DNA from: Dicaeum eximium
Lineage: Eukaryota; Chordata; Aves; Passeriformes; Dicaeidae
Assembly: GCA_013396995.1 (NCBI GenBank)
Contig: VWZP01008268.1
Coordinates: 468,676 to 532,675, forward strand
Direction: 5' to 3'
Length of the DNA: 64,000 nucleotides
Shown here: positions 11,601 to 25,704 of the stretch, in pieces
Position numbering within the stretch: the first letter of the stretch is position 1
How the letters are laid out: each line of letters starts with the position of its first letter
Position numbers and translations under genes: made by a program
The notes under the pieces: generated by a model
What the model was told of the DNA's origin: nothing
Databases searched by the model: none
Seen by the model: only the letters and a program-made list of their open reading frames with translations

Positions 11601-14250
11601 ATAACCACATTATGAGTGTACAGTCTTACATCAGAGAAAATGCATTCAGTAAATCAGGTATTTTAAGGACAGATGGGACCATTGCAGCCATCTCCTCAGT
11701 TCCACTGCATAAACCAGTATTTTCTGGAATTATCTTCTCTTTCAAATACAACAGTTTGTATTAAATAAATTGTAATAAATAGACCACGAGGTTTTTTTTA
11801 AAGATCAAATCTTGTTTTGAAAGCTTCATAAAGAAGCTACTGCATTTCTTCCTCACATGTTCATAATCAAGACTGGAATCTTGCTTGTAGTCTAGCCTTT
11901 GCCATTATGTCAGCTTCCCACCATTGGATCTTGCAATAGTTTTGCTTGCTGTTTCAAAATTACCTCTATAATATTTTTTCTGCTGTATGGGATCCACTTT
12001 GAGGTTGCAGCTGGGCAGCCCTTTAACCTTCTCTTCAATAAACTAAACACATTCTCTTGTGAGTCAGTTCTATACTTGTTTTTTAATTCTAGTCTGTCTC
12101 ACAGTTTTTCTCTGAATTCTCTCCAATTTTGCAGCATATTCCTTGATTTGCAGACCCCACAACAGGGACATTGCTCCCCAGAGAGCTGAACTTGAGCTTA
12201 ACCAAAGGTGAGGCATCTTCATTTTATGCACCTTTGGTGTAATTACATGGGAGCCCTCTGCAAAAGTTGTAACACAGACTACCAGGAAGCCTATGTGGAT
12301 TTAGAGAAAGGCAATTTGATGCCAGGCTGGTGTTAACATAGATGAAAAAGCCTTTATGGTAGTCACTTCTTGACCAGCTGAGATTGCGATGTTCAAAAGG
12401 ACTCAGGCAACAGAAGTTGAACATTTTCTATTTGCAATTTTTTCCTGACAGCAGCTTTTTTTCTTTTTCAAGTAGCTTTTTCTAAGAAAATCAATATGTG
12501 TTCTACACAAAATTCTGACATTTCACTGAAAAACAAAAATAAAAAGAATGTCCTTCACTATTAATAGCTGGGTTCAAAAAAGTTGCACAAAGCCACGCAA
12601 CAACTGTTAATATGTCTGATGAAGTTTTCATTTAGAGAGAGTTCAATTCTCAGAAGCAAAGGTAAGCCTGTGAGGCTGGAACATTAAATCTGATTAGACC
12701 CTCTAGAAATATTCACAGATCAAATGATTTTCAATAATTTTAAGGTCTTGAATTACTGTCAAAAATGAGATAAACTATTCTTTAAGAAAGAAAGAAAAAA
12801 CCTAATTTGTATATATGACAGGAAAATATTCTAGGCATGTCCTGAACCATTTTGAAGGAAACATTATGTTTCCTGAAGTGATTCTCAGCATGCCTTGTTA
12901 TGCCTCTCTCTACTGTTGGTCTGTGGCTTTTTTATCATACAACTTAAGTAAAATGTGTGGTGCTTATTTATGTTAAGAAAACTAGAAAGTAGAATTATAA
13001 AATGTAGGCTAATGAAAGAGCATAAGAAGGGTGAAGTATAACAAGGTGATTAACAGAATGATTTGCACAGAGATCAAAGGTTAATTTTTTCTAATAATAT
13101 TAAGAACTTCCCTGAATTGCTGTTCTGCCCAATCTAGACACCTGTTAATAAGATAATATTAAGAAGTATTCTTAGTAATGTGCTAAACTTGGTCTAGATG
13201 ACATTGAGGATTAATAGAAATTGAAAAAGTTTACAATTAGAGATGCAAGCCCATTTATGTGGTGTTCAACAAATCCTTATATAAAGTGGGAACTCAGGAG
13301 GAAAGACTAGAAAAGTTGGTGAAAAGAAAACTGTCCTTGGTATAGCAAGACTACTAGGAAAGTTATGATCCTGGAATACACACAGCAAAACATTTTCAGG
13401 AGGAAATAAGCAATTCAGTGCCATAGTGCAAGCCACTCAGGAAATTCCATCCAAAATAAAGTCTGTATCTGTGCTAAGGCTTGTTCAGAAAGAGCAAACC
13501 AGAATGAATGGAGGAAAAAGCCCAAAGGAGTGAATGAGGAATAAAGATGTCATCTTATGAGGCAAGATTCAATGAGTTTGACTCATCTTCCTTAGCAAAT
13601 TAGGGGGAAAAAGACACTGAATGACTGAATACCTCCATGATTTACAGCACAGTAGAAATTAACAGTTTTAAATGGAGTTCAGAAGATTCCTGATTATCAG
13701 ATGATTGAAGTCTTTACAGACTTCTTGTAAGACTAAAAGGGAAAACTTTTTGTATTGAAATGATGCTCTGATACTCATTAATCATCATGATTGCAGTTGC
13801 CTTGTGTATCTCAAACTGTTCCTGAAGCATGTTCCGTCCTTCTGCTGGAAGTCTGTTCATTCCCAGTGTTTTCCACCTGATAAATAATTCTCATAATATA
13901 AGTAATTATGGTTAGTATAAGCAGCTGAACTGTTTTTGCCTTTTTTTGGGCCATTTGAAAACGTGTAAAATTCCTCTTGCAACCTTTCATTCTCCTTTAA
14001 TTTTTTTTACCATATTTTATTTTTTTAAAATTTAAGCCTTTATAGTCACAAGAGTAGCCTGGCATATAAAAGTTCTCTGCAAGTGTTCCAGTTGTGTTTC
14101 ACTGTGGTTAATCAGCTGGCAGTTTTTCTGTTCTCTGGTTCTTTAGAAATACATTCAGCATGAAAACAGTTCTCTCATTCAGGGCTAGTAAAATAAAAGA
14201 ACTTTTCTCCAATTCAGACTTCAATGAAACATTGTAGCTGTAAGTTAAAA

Positions 14251-14260
14251 CCCCCCCCCC
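14251..14260 (+). repeat. C10 homopolymer
   Basis: Ten consecutive C on the plus strand (poly-G on the TRPM3 transcript), flanked by AAAA and AAAC. A simple homopolymer, prone to sequencing error. Confidence 0.95.
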
Positions 14261-17200
14261 AAACTCATGTGAACCTTGGTTTATCATATACAATTGAGTT
14301 CCAGATTGAACTACAACTCTTTTATCATTCTGGCACATTTCTGTGTGAGACAAAAAAAAAAAAAATTAAACAGAAACTCATTTTCCTTTGTGAAATTCTC
14401 TCTGGTTTCAGCAAATAAGATGATTTTTTATTTTAAATTTCACTGTTCTCCAGAAATAAGTTTAGTTTGGAAAAATCTACTGTTTATTTATTTTGGTGGG
14501 GAAATTATTCCAGTGAATTTCTGGAATTAGAAATAATATTTTAAATCACTTAATAATACTTTGTTGATATTTCTCCAAAGTATAACCACTTCTGGCTTTC
14601 AGGAAAGTTCCCCTCACTACAGCTGTTTGAACCCTAATGTTATGAACTTTCATGGATTTATGATAATTAATTTCTGATCAGTAATGGTAACCACAGCATG
14701 AAAGAAAGTCAACATACGTGGTGAAATAACAAAAGGTCATGCTCTTTGAGTACCTCAGAATTTCAAAAAATGGGTAAATGGGAATTACCACCTCCTCAGC
14801 TTTCTATGATGTTCCTAATCATATTTAAATTAGTTATGACATTATACTAATTTCAGAATGAAAATGTAGCTACTTATACCAAGATGTCTGCAGCTCAATA
14901 ACTCTCAGCCAAAATGCAGAGTAGATTTGAATTTAACTTTCAGATATCTTGATACTAAAATTTCCTGGATGCTTCCCTGCTGCTAAATATTAGGAATTTG
15001 GAAATGAATGCAGACGGTCAGCAGAAAAATTTCAGTGCCTCTGAAGACACTGACTGACTATATTAACACTGCATTTACAACTATGATGATATGAAATTGA
15101 GAACTGACTGTGCTTTGCCTTAATGTAATACTGGGACAATTTGGAGAATGTTGGCATGTGATGCCAGCAAGAACCTCTGACTGAGAAAAACATAGCTGAT
15201 AGACTTCTCTTTACCTGCTAATCAAAAACTTATAAAGCTCCTCAGAAATAAAAGAATGATAAATTCTTTCTAAGAGCTCTATTTCAGCTTTTGCACACAC
15301 AGCATATGAGAGTCTGCGAAGAGGGGCTGGCAGTGCCCAATACATCCACAGGGAGCCTTTGGTTCCAGACATTTCATTTGGAAAGACAATTGCAGGCTCT
15401 GAGGTGAGATGCTAAATGTGGAGGAAATACATTCCTTCCGATGTCAAGGACATCATTACAAAAAGAGTTTCTTGCTCAAGTTGAGACTGTCAGAAAGGAG
15501 GCAGTGCCAAAATGAAACCTTGCTGACATAAAACTGGACTACAGTACTGGAACTGCTACCTCCTAGCACACATCCAGAGGGTGGGAACTTTATGCCAAGC
15601 ACTATAATTGACAGTCCAATAAATGAATAAGGAAAAAGTTTTCCCTTCACATGTTTTTGTGGAATTTACCAAAAAATTGCCCTAGTCTGGGAAAAAACTA
15701 AGGATAGCACTTATCCTGTTGGGCTATGTTCAACAAAACTGTTGCTTTCACTAATAAGTACTCCAAAAGTATACAACCTTAAAAATTGTGTGTTTCACAC
15801 TTTATTAACTGGAAAGAGAGTAGCATTAATGTACTACACTGAAATATTGCACAATCTGAAACTGCAGAGAACCTTTTTTAGTACAGGGCAATGCATGATT
15901 ATCAGGAAAGACTATCCCTTGGTGTTGTCATCCAAACACAGAAGGCAGTACAGTTCATTTTTACATATCTGAGTACTTTTTTTCTGTTTCATAGAAGGCT
16001 CTAAATGACATGTCGATCAGCTTTTTGTTTAATATCCTTTCTAGAGAAACCTTTTAAGTTTGGGTGAATTATAATTACATGGAGGATTTATTTTTAAAGT
16101 TATTTAGTTCACTTTTTAAAGCATTTCTAGGAGCTTTGGTTTAAAAATAACCTTTTTCCTTCTCCTTTTGGAAGGAGGAAACTTCCTGTCTAGAAGTATA
16201 TCTGTGGACTTGAAAATGATTGTGAATGTTGACTAATATGTTCTCACTGTGGTGTTTATGACTTAGTTAACTAATAGTTCAAGATGATAAATATCTGGTT
16301 GCAAAATCAAAGGTCTTCCAACTTAAGAGTGGTCTCTGCATTTTTATTCTGTGTTACTAAAAATCATTTGTTAGACACACAGGAGATTTTTTTTCTCTCA
16401 GATTTTCAAAAGAAATATTAAATTTGTATCTAATAGCAGGTATGCATTAAACATCTTGTATTAACTTGCATATTACTATTTAATAAGCTCTTCAATTCAC
16501 ATACTAAATTCTTAATATTTCTGCTATAAATCCAAAAGTACAGATAGCCTCTCATGGCTTAATTAATAGAATACAGAAAAATATATCATTATTTTCACTC
16601 AATATAATGATTCATGCAAAAAGAAGAAAGTACAAAAGACCTGAGGCTCACCACTATACTGATTTCTAAAATAATAACTTGCATTTTGAGTATTTCAGTA
16701 AGTTTGGATTTTTGCAGGGTAGGTTAGACTGCTTAGTGTTTCACAGTGTCAGGTATTGTGGATACTGCTGGCAAAGTTAGACTGCAATATTGTGTGAAAG
16801 ATTTATGTAGTCAACTTAAAGCTTTGTTACTGTGTTATTGCCTTTGTGGTCGGCAGCAGAGCCAGTGAGACTTTCCAACAATTGTGATTCCAGGAAAGTA
16901 TGCACACATCAGAACATCTTTCCCAATGTGCACCAAATAGCACTTGTAGGCCTTCCTGTTAATATACAAAACCCCTCATCATTTTCCCCTTGACAAAGCT
17001 GTAATGCATAAATATGTAAATTAAAAGAATAAACTAGAAGAAATGAATGTATTTGGAAATGGAAGGAAGGAAAAGCTGCATAAATGTCTGTTGTTGTGTA
17101 AAAAGGGACTAAAATATATCTACTATGCTTTGTGGAAGCCCTATTTTGTTTTTCCAGTTCTTGGAAAAACATGAATATTTTATACCGTGAGTGTATTTAT

Positions 17201-20200
17201 AAATAATGCATAACTGTCTTATAAATTATTACTAATTCTTCTAGTGAAGAGCTAAGCATGAGTTACCCACATTTTTATAGACCAACAAGTGAATAAAATG
17301 CCTCATTTACTACAAAATGCATTTACTACTCATGTTTTTAAGCATGGTTCTAAGAGTAACTGGGACATATGACTATGTTGTATACCATCCCTAAGTTCAG
17401 CCCTGAGTTCAGTCAAATGAAACAGAGGCTCTCTAGTTGACTAACCTGTTAGAAATGTGTCTAATTTCAGTGTCATAACATTGGGTGGTGGTAGGCACAT
17501 CTGAGTTGACTTCCTGCCGGCCACCTTTGCTCCTCCATCAGGTCAGACATTTTGGTGCGAGTTGTCCTATGTTCATTTCCTTTTCCTGCCTGGAAATTCT
17601 GACTGCAGAGTTTGGTAATTAATTGGATTTGTTTGGGATGTTGGGGCCTGTGTCTGTCCTGCTGGAGGAGTTACTGCACAGCAGCTAGCACAGGAGTGAC
17701 ATTCAGCTGGAAGCGTGTGTCACCTCACGCACAACACGCAGCCGGAGAGCAAGACCTCCAGAGGCTGGATGCAATGGAAGAACATCAGGCTTAAGGTTGC
17801 ACATAAAACAGAGTCACTGTGGACATACTGAGAGCCCAAACTGTCCCAGAGGAGGGCAGAGTAAGCCTGCACAAACCGTCACACGGTGCATGAGCAGTCA
17901 ACCTGACAGCTTTTTCTTTCTTTTCCTAACGAGGCACACACTGCTCATCTGTGCAAGGTAGAAACAGGACTCTCAGCCTTCCTAGAAAACCTGAGCATGT
18001 ACAGGGATGTGTGAGGCATCACTGAGCTGGAAGGGTCAGGTCTTTAGGAAAGCAGGTATATTTGCATGATCAAGGAGCCTCTACAGTTTTGCACAGGGCT
18101 GCCTTCCAGGTCCACAGGTTGCTAAAACTTCGTGGGCCAAGATGTACTGCAGATCGCGGGGTACATAAATTAGCAGGTTTCTCCACTGGTTGTCACACCC
18201 CAGGTTTGCATGTGTCTATCTCAGATAACAAAACAATAGCCTCAGCAGTAGAAAATTCCTGTGACAGGCTTTAGACTTGTTTCACAGCTACCTTGTGTAC
18301 ATCCTGCAAAAATCTGCTGCTTGTGGGCATGAGCTACCATTATAACTGCAAAATTCCCCTAGGATAATGGCTTCTGTGAGTAGTAAACTCAATGCTCACT
18401 GACTGACAAAAAACCAAATAAATCCAAAAATACAAATCAACAGATATAGCTATGTTAGAGTTCCTACAAGTGTTTGTCTGTGCACAGTGCATGGAAAGGC
18501 ACACAGATAAACCATTTTGCACAAATGCTCCATAGTGTAAAAAAAACTTTAATTGCATCAAACAGATGACATGTTCCATTAATTCAACAGATAAGGTTAT
18601 ACTCCAGGGCCTTTTAATACAAGAATTGTTTACTTGAGGTATTTAGCAGGAAATCTCATTTAATTATTAGCTGATATTGATAAAACTGTTGTGAAGTTCA
18701 ATAACAGTAGTCATGTGGTTACAAGAACTTTGTCAGCTTTAAACTACATTTTGATCAAATCTGATCTTAGTTTTAACCTAAATACATATGATGAGCTATG
18801 ATTTTTGAGGGGAAATTGACTAATAAGCCTTATTCATTTGTATTTGAAACACTGCAAAATAGCATTTCCTTACAATTTTTTTGAGAGGCTTAAGGGGTCT
18901 TGAAACTCATATTAGAATTTAGTGGTTCTGGTAAGTTAAAGAAAAATAAAGGAAGTCCTTAGCTCAAGAAGTCTGTCTTAGAAGTTCAATTTCTAGGCTT
19001 TTGCCATGCTTCATGGGAGCAGCAGAGTGTGCAGCAGTGTGATACATTAACAACGGCTGAAAGAAACTCCACGTAAAACCTGTGGCTTCCAGAAACGTTT
19101 CAGTCCAAGTGTTTACACAGTACTTGGATATCCTAGTGCAAGCTACATACACAGAATGGATAAACAATTAGACATGACCTGCAGTCTTAATAAGCAGAAG
19201 TCCTGGTGTAAGCCTAAAAGACTGAGAAAAATAATTTTAAATTTCTCAACAGCTATTTGCCTTACAGTAATGCAGAGTCAACAAATATTGCTCTTTGGCT
19301 GTTAATACAGCATGTGTAACCACAGAGTAAGTGATGCTTAAATAGATTTAAAATTATACTGACTTTACACCGGTTGTTAAAAGTTTTGACCACACAAATG
19401 TGTCTGCTTCAACTCTGGATATCTGTGTGGTACTCCCTATGGTCCCAACTAGCTCAGAAAGGTTAAGTGATAACAGAACATCCTAAAATAATCCACATAC
19501 TTCATATTAGGTTACGCTGAAATAACATTAGAACTTGGATCTTTTTCTAGCCAGTTGTTTTCAGGAAACTTTTTGGAAACACCTTTTGATGTGTATGACA
19601 CCTTTGGCTAAAATATCAATAGCAAAAGGCAAAGAGATAAGATCACCTGCACAAACAATGTATCATACAATATTCCAGCTCTCCAAATCACAGCTGCAAT
19701 ATGTTTAGCACTAGAACAATTACATTATTAACTACTAAATAATCATAACTAGGAAAAAGGGAATGGATCTTGATCTCACAGGATGATGGAAAAGAATGCT
19801 GGGTTTTACTACCCAGAAGTACAGGGACATCTCCCAAATGTCACATCTAGTTCAAACCTAATTTCACATAGCTGCACTTTTTACAGTCAGCTTTCCTTTT
19901 CCCACATTCCTTGTCTTGAGCATCTTCACTAGAGAAGAGCCTCTTATGGCAGGTATGGCAAAGACAAGAGGGATATTTATTTTAATCCTTCAAGAACTGT
20001 TCAGTAACAAAAGGAGAGAAAGTTACCGATTAAAAAACAAAACAAAAAAGAAAAAAGAGAGAAAAATAGGTCAAAATCATTCTACTATTTTCTGAACACC
20101 TTTAATAGTTTTTTTTATATTCAGAAGTTAAGAGGAACATCCATTTGTTTGGAGACTTATTACCAGCCCTATGTCCAGAGAAATCAAACTGATCTGGTAA

Positions 20201-21091
20201 GCCAATACACAAAAGTCTAAAAATATTTGCTGTGTTCCTGAAACTCACAGAACTATAGGATTATGTGTGATTGAAAGATACACAACCACTACTAATAAAG
20301 TAAAGCTCACAGCAATTTGACTTATTTTTTCTTTTCAATTTATTTTTTGACATTTTTATTATAGGCTTGATAATACCATTTGCTGTAATTTCCTTTTTAT
20401 TTTCCTCCTTCCCAAACACAATTTAGAATCACTACTATGAATTTTATTTTGTTCATCTTTGTTTTTTTGCCTTTGTAGTTTTCATTCACTCTCCTTGTTC
20501 CCCTTGTTATGCTTACTTCCATTCTGCATTCTTATCTTTATTATTTCCCTTTTGGTAGCCCAATCATATTTTCACACTGTCTCCTTCTGCTTAATCCATA
20601 ATCTTCTTCTATCTCCTCTATTTTTAATTCTCATCTTTGCTAGGAGTATGATCGTATTATATTTGTTCCAGTCTGTTCTCCTTTCTCTTGTGCTCTACCT
20701 TGATACTTTAATTCTCATTTTTATTTGTTCAGTGCTCCCTCCTTACCTCTCTAAATATACCTACTGATGTATCTGCCATCCTGCCAGATCTGACATTGAC
20801 AGACAAATCTCTGGACCTGGAACCATATCTTAATTTAATGCTGGATTTATCCTAAAAACTTCTCAAAAGGAAATCCAGCATGGTAACAAGAAAAGATTTG
20901 TGGCATCTTCTTTTGATCTCTTTTCTTGTCTTTGCAGAAGCATAAAGTTCAGAGAGTCCTTAGAAGAAATGTGACATGGGAAGAGCCTGTGTGAGACTAA
21001 ACCCTGGGATTTGTGAGCCTCACAAGCATCCAACCACTCAGCTACCTTCTATACAATGGCAATACATAGTTTAAAGCTGGCACTTCAAAGG

Positions 21092-21111
21092 CACACACAC
21101 ACACACACACA
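21092..21111 (+). repeat. (CA)10 microsatellite
   Basis: Ten CA dinucleotides in a row in the miR-204 host intron, about 1 kb from the hairpin. Confidence 0.97.
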
Positions 21112-22139
21112 GAAGAACCTTTGTGGATTTCAGTCAAAACTTACCCTATCTGTCCTTGCCTTCAACTGCTTATTGGGGCAGTACCAGAGGACCTAAGTGG
21201 TTTTGCTCTTCTTTGAGCTCATCACCCATAGGCAATGGCCTAAGACACACAGGAGCAGCTACAGTTTCAGGAATTCTCACATTCTGTCTGATCTTCCCTG
21301 GTGCTTTCCCTGGCTCCCTTTGGATGTGAGCGCTGCCACATATGGTATGCAACATTTCAGAAAGTATTCAGAAGCACTGTAACATAACCAAATTATACAC
21401 TACCTCATATTACATATTGAGGTGTTTTTCCTTGTCATATTTTGCTTATTTTTCAACATATTTGACTCTATGTAATCTCAGAAAATTATTCCTTATTCTC
21501 ACCTGTTTTAGAAAACAACAACGGGTGAGATACGGAACAGCAGAAATTTGGCTGAAGTGGATTCATCCTAAAATAATGTTTCTTAGTTTCGCAGCTGTGT
21601 AAATTCAATAAATCTAAAACATGCAGAAATTGGAGAGCTGAAATTACCTGTACTCTTTTTCTTCTATATGAATCATATGAAAACACATGTTTTAAACAAA
21701 CTCATCTGTTTAAAGTCAAGGTTGTGAAAGGAATTTACAGATCCACTTTCATGGATCTATTGTGTGCTTCAGGAATGATTTTTGACCTTGTGCTTTCTCA
21801 GCCCTTTCTGAGGTATGTTTGTCTTCAGTGCCTGATCAACAAACATCATGATGCTTTTCATGAAAAAAACACCACATTTCCAATCTCTAGCAAAATCTGA
21901 AACGAGTCAAAACTAGCAGTTCTGGGTTTTACTGAAATTTCACAGGAGTCAAATTTTCAATCTTGCAGCAGACTTCCTCTCCTAGAAAGCAGTCTGTACC
22001 TAGATCTTCCCAGCTATGTAGTTACAAAAATACATCTACGACTGCACAGAACATGAAGGAAAAATCTGAACCAGATGAGAATTCCAATGCATTTGATGAT
22101 GATGTAATGGTCAGAGAAGGTGCCAGTGATGACAGTTGA

Positions 22140-22160
22140 ACGTCCCTTTGCCTCCCCAGC
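22140..22160 (-). ncRNA. MIR204: miR-204-3p arm (star strand)
   Basis: 21 nt on the 3' arm, reading GCTGGGGAGGCAAAGGGACG plus T. Compared with the mammalian 3p sequence I remember, it has G instead of A at position 7, inside the would-be seed. The boundaries are inferred by homology, not from reads. Confidence 0.85.
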
Positions 22161-22177
22161 CCCATTCATATATTCTC

Positions 22178-22199
22178 AGGCATAGGATGACAAAGGGAA
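22178..22199 (-). ncRNA. MIR204: Mature miR-204-5p
   Basis: 22 nt, identical to the canonical vertebrate miR-204-5p as I know it. The seed (positions 2-8) is TCCCTTT in DNA letters. It is the dominant guide strand in other species. Confidence 0.98.
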
Positions 22200-25153
22200 G
22201 TCCACGGGTCACATGAACAGATACTGTTGACATATTTTACTGTCTAAACTGCCTTCTCTACCTAATCAAATCACCCAACTTTATCTATCAATTCTTTACT
22301 CAGGGGTAATTTTTTCTCACAGGCCTACCAAAACTCGACTACATTAACCAGCCCTATAAAGAAGATAGATTAAATACAAGGTCACAGGTTCCAATGCCTA
22401 TGGTCTGTCTGTTTTCCAACCAGCATATAGCAGAGATAGAGCCAACCTTCAGCACCAAATAGTATGTTTAAAATTAGAATAACTGCAGCATGATAATGAA
22501 CAGTAAAATTCTGCATTTAGTTCTCTATTGTCTGGGAGACAATTTCTCCAGAAATGCACTGCTCAAAATCAGAGTAGTTTGACAAGGTGGATCTACACAG
22601 CCTAAGGATTTGGTGTGGTCATCTTTCTCAGAAATATCAACATGCTTGAATGTGTAGGAACAGATCAAGCAGTGTAAAGAGGTTCTTGTAAGCTTCAAAA
22701 AGGCTAAAGAGTATATGGGTTAGAAGATTTACAACAGGTTGAAAAATTTACAAAAGCTACAAACTAAAGCAAACTACTTAAAACTTTCTGATTTTTTTGA
22801 AGGGGTCTATTTCCAATTAAACATACACTGCCTTTACACCCTCTGGCTCAACATTCTGGTTTCAAATATGTTTTTGGCTACATATCCACATTTTAACATT
22901 ATTTCTGGCTCTCCTGGAAATGGAATTGTTAAAAATCTAAGAAAATGGCTTTTTCTTTCTTTGTCTTTTTTCCCCCACAGCTAATTTTATGAAGAGAAAA
23001 GAGTTTTCAGTAGTAGAAAAAGTCTTCCCTCCTCATCAGCACAGTCTGGACTCCTGCTGGGTAGGTGACATTATATATGCTTGTTATCCCCATTCCTCAT
23101 GTTAGTGAAGTTCTTTTGCCTCATTTCATTCTTTTCACCTGCCTCTTTCCTTCTTTGAGGCTGTATCTAATACTCTAAAATGTCAGAAATCGAACAAGTA
23201 AGGGATCATCTTTTAAATCACTAAAGGAAATATTAGATCTTTTTACATTTTAATCTATGATGGTAGCTGTTAACTCCAATTTGAACATCACTGCCTCACT
23301 TACTGGACTCCATCTATTTCCAAAGAAAATTTTGAGAGTGTAAAATCTCTGTCAGATAGTCACAGAGAACAGAAAATTCTGGCAGTCTTACAACCAAGAT
23401 TTTAATATTTTGATGTATGAAGCCTCCAATATAAGGAAAATATCTGAATCTGAAAATAAAATGTCATTATCATGTGGTCAGTATGTTTTCAAGGCCATTT
23501 GTCAGGTATGCAAATATCACACAAAGCTTATTTATTCTGCTCTTTGAACCACTACATTACCATTTCCTGGCACATTCCTTCCTAACACATGCGGAACACA
23601 AATTTTATTACAGACACATATGTGGTTTAAGACATGAAATGTACATGAAAGACAGAAAATGATTGCATGTTTTGCCAAATGGTTGTGCATACACAGGAAC
23701 ATGCTATGAGTGCATGCTATGCTGTGCTGTGGTGTACTATGCTATCCTGTGTGTCATGCCCAAATTCTGATTCTGCTGACAAAATTATACATGTTCTTTT
23801 AAAGAAAAACATACAACATTCTTATTAATTTACAACACCTTTCATTCAAACTAAAAAAAAAGCTTTCATATGTGCAATGTGTGATGATCATTATATATAT
23901 AAATAATCTGTGCCCCTGTATTGTTCCTCTGCTGCAGTAAGAGCATCCTATGAAGGAAAGTAAGCAGTTGTGATGCAAGTGCTTGGCTTGCCATGCTGTA
24001 AGCTCTTTAAGGACTTGAGAATATTTCAGTCAGCAATAACAAGTCAGTTAATAGCAAAAACTATATCGTGTGAAAGGAAGGCCTTAGTGCAAACAGAAGG
24101 AATGAACTGCTATTATAAAAATGCAAACATGAGTGCGGAGCCAAAAGGGAGAAGCTTTAGGTAGGATTTTTGAACATTCTGCAAGTGCTGGTAGAGGCCC
24201 TTTTTATGTACTCTGAAGTAATTGTAGACCACACTTGTTAATGAGAAAGCATTGTTCTGTCTAATCACAAAATGAGTGACACCCACGGCATGTCAACCTA
24301 TTGGAGTGACTTTGAAAATGATTAATAGTCCCCAGATCAGATGTATTAGCTGAGTAGCTACATTGGCAATTACCCTAATCTAACCATCTGTGGAGTAGCA
24401 GAAATGATTATTTTATGACTTGTAACTTTCAACACACATTTTGTAGAGAGATTTCTTTTATATTTCTGGATCTAGGCAGGGCTGATGTGTCTATTGCATT
24501 ACTCAGCAATGTTCTGCAGAAATGGTAATGATGTACATCTTAGCAAATGACCAGGCCATTCTACAGCACTTTGCAAAAACAGTTTGCTAGTGTCCAGGAA
24601 TGTTATAATTGCAGAATTTGCAACAGGTAATCTCTAGTAGTTAGATGCTTCATTTATTTCCTTTCTCTGGTTATAGATTACATCATCTGCTTGGTGACAC
24701 ATGAAGTTCTTGTTCTGTACTGACCACTAGTATTGTCACAGGATGGGGAAAAAAATAGACTAGCTCCACTTTCACATCTTGAATGATCATAAGATATCCA
24801 TTGATTTTGAAAACAGTGACAATACTGGTGAAAATTGTTCTGCCTTCTTAAAAATTTTTTTCAGACAGCTTCTTTGGAAACATTTCTTTGTGCCATTTTG
24901 ACCCATTGGAAATAAGGCCTAAGTATACAATATTTTGGAAAAATATTGTAAAGGGTACAAAAAATTTACAATGTACTGAAGACTTCCCAGGCATCAGAGA
25001 AAGGAGAAAAAGAAAAGAAGAAAGTCCTTCTATTCCTGCTGAATAAAATTTAGCCTTGAAACATACCACTTCAGAATTACTTAAACCAAGGAATACTGGA
25101 GATAAAATGAGATGAGGGATGCACAAAAAACTTTAGAAAAATAATAATTAAAT

Positions 25154-25193
25154 CCCCTAGGCCTAGGATCCCCTAGGCCTAGGATCCCCTAGG
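25154..25193 (+). repeat. 16-bp tandem repeat with CCTAGG palindromes
   Basis: Two full copies of CCCCTAGGCCTAGGAT and a half copy (CCCCTAGG), perfectly conserved. Each unit contains two CCTAGG palindromes, and the junction creates GGATCC. It is short, clean and GC-rich in AT-rich intron. No known element is recognised. Confidence 0.9.
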
Positions 25194-25704
25194 TCTGCCA
25201 ATATCATGGCAGACTATGTCCTGAAGATGGATGCCCAATGAGTTTTAGTTATTGTTATAAAGATAATAAATAAGATAATAAATTAGAATATATAGTTTTA
25301 AATGGATTTTAGGTCTCAAAGACAATAAGGACTTGTATGATACTTATGAAAATCAAGTCTAAACTTGAAAAATCCCACATAAACTGCAATTTTTCTGTGT
25401 TCATTCTTATAAAAGAATTCCAAGGTAAATGATGTCTGTTCAGAGTAAAACCTACATCTTTTGTTCTAATTGGATAACCATATCCTTACGTCATGGACTC
25501 AGGGTTGCCGTGTGTGCCCACATGAATGTGGGCCACCAACATGTTCTTGGTGCACATGGAGCACTCTAGGTACTTGGGCTACATTAGACCAGTGAGTCAA
25601 GTGTGGGTTTTTATCCCATGCTCAGTCTGTTCACCACTAGCTAGGGCTGTAGCTGAAGCACTGGATTCAGGTTTGGGCTGTCCATGAATGATAAGGAGAA
25701 ACTG

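Larger units (their letters stand above)
22122..22231 (-). ncRNA. MIR204: miR-204 precursor hairpin
   Basis: The minus strand carries the complete miR-204 stem-loop. The 5p arm contains TTCCCTTTGTC followed by ATCCTATGCCT, then the loop GAGAATATATGAA, then the 3p arm with GGCAAAGGGACGTT. The core stem pairs TCCCTTTGTC with GGCAAAGGGA (one G-U), and outer flanks GTGA/TCAC also pair. The final bases ATGCCT identify miR-204 rather than miR-211, which differs at that end. It sits in sense orientation in a TRPM3 intron, the conserved vertebrate arrangement, so it is expected to be released from the TRPM3 primary transcript by Drosha and Dicer. In other vertebrates miR-204 is abundant in retinal pigment epithelium, lens and choroid plexus and represses eye-development targets such as Meis2; that is family knowledge, not visible here. 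Confidence 0.98.

Noticed and set aside
22122..22231. The hairpin as miR-211, making the host gene TRPM1
   Set aside because: The 3' end of the mature arm reads ATGCCT (miR-204), and all seven exons fit TRPM3 rather than TRPM1.
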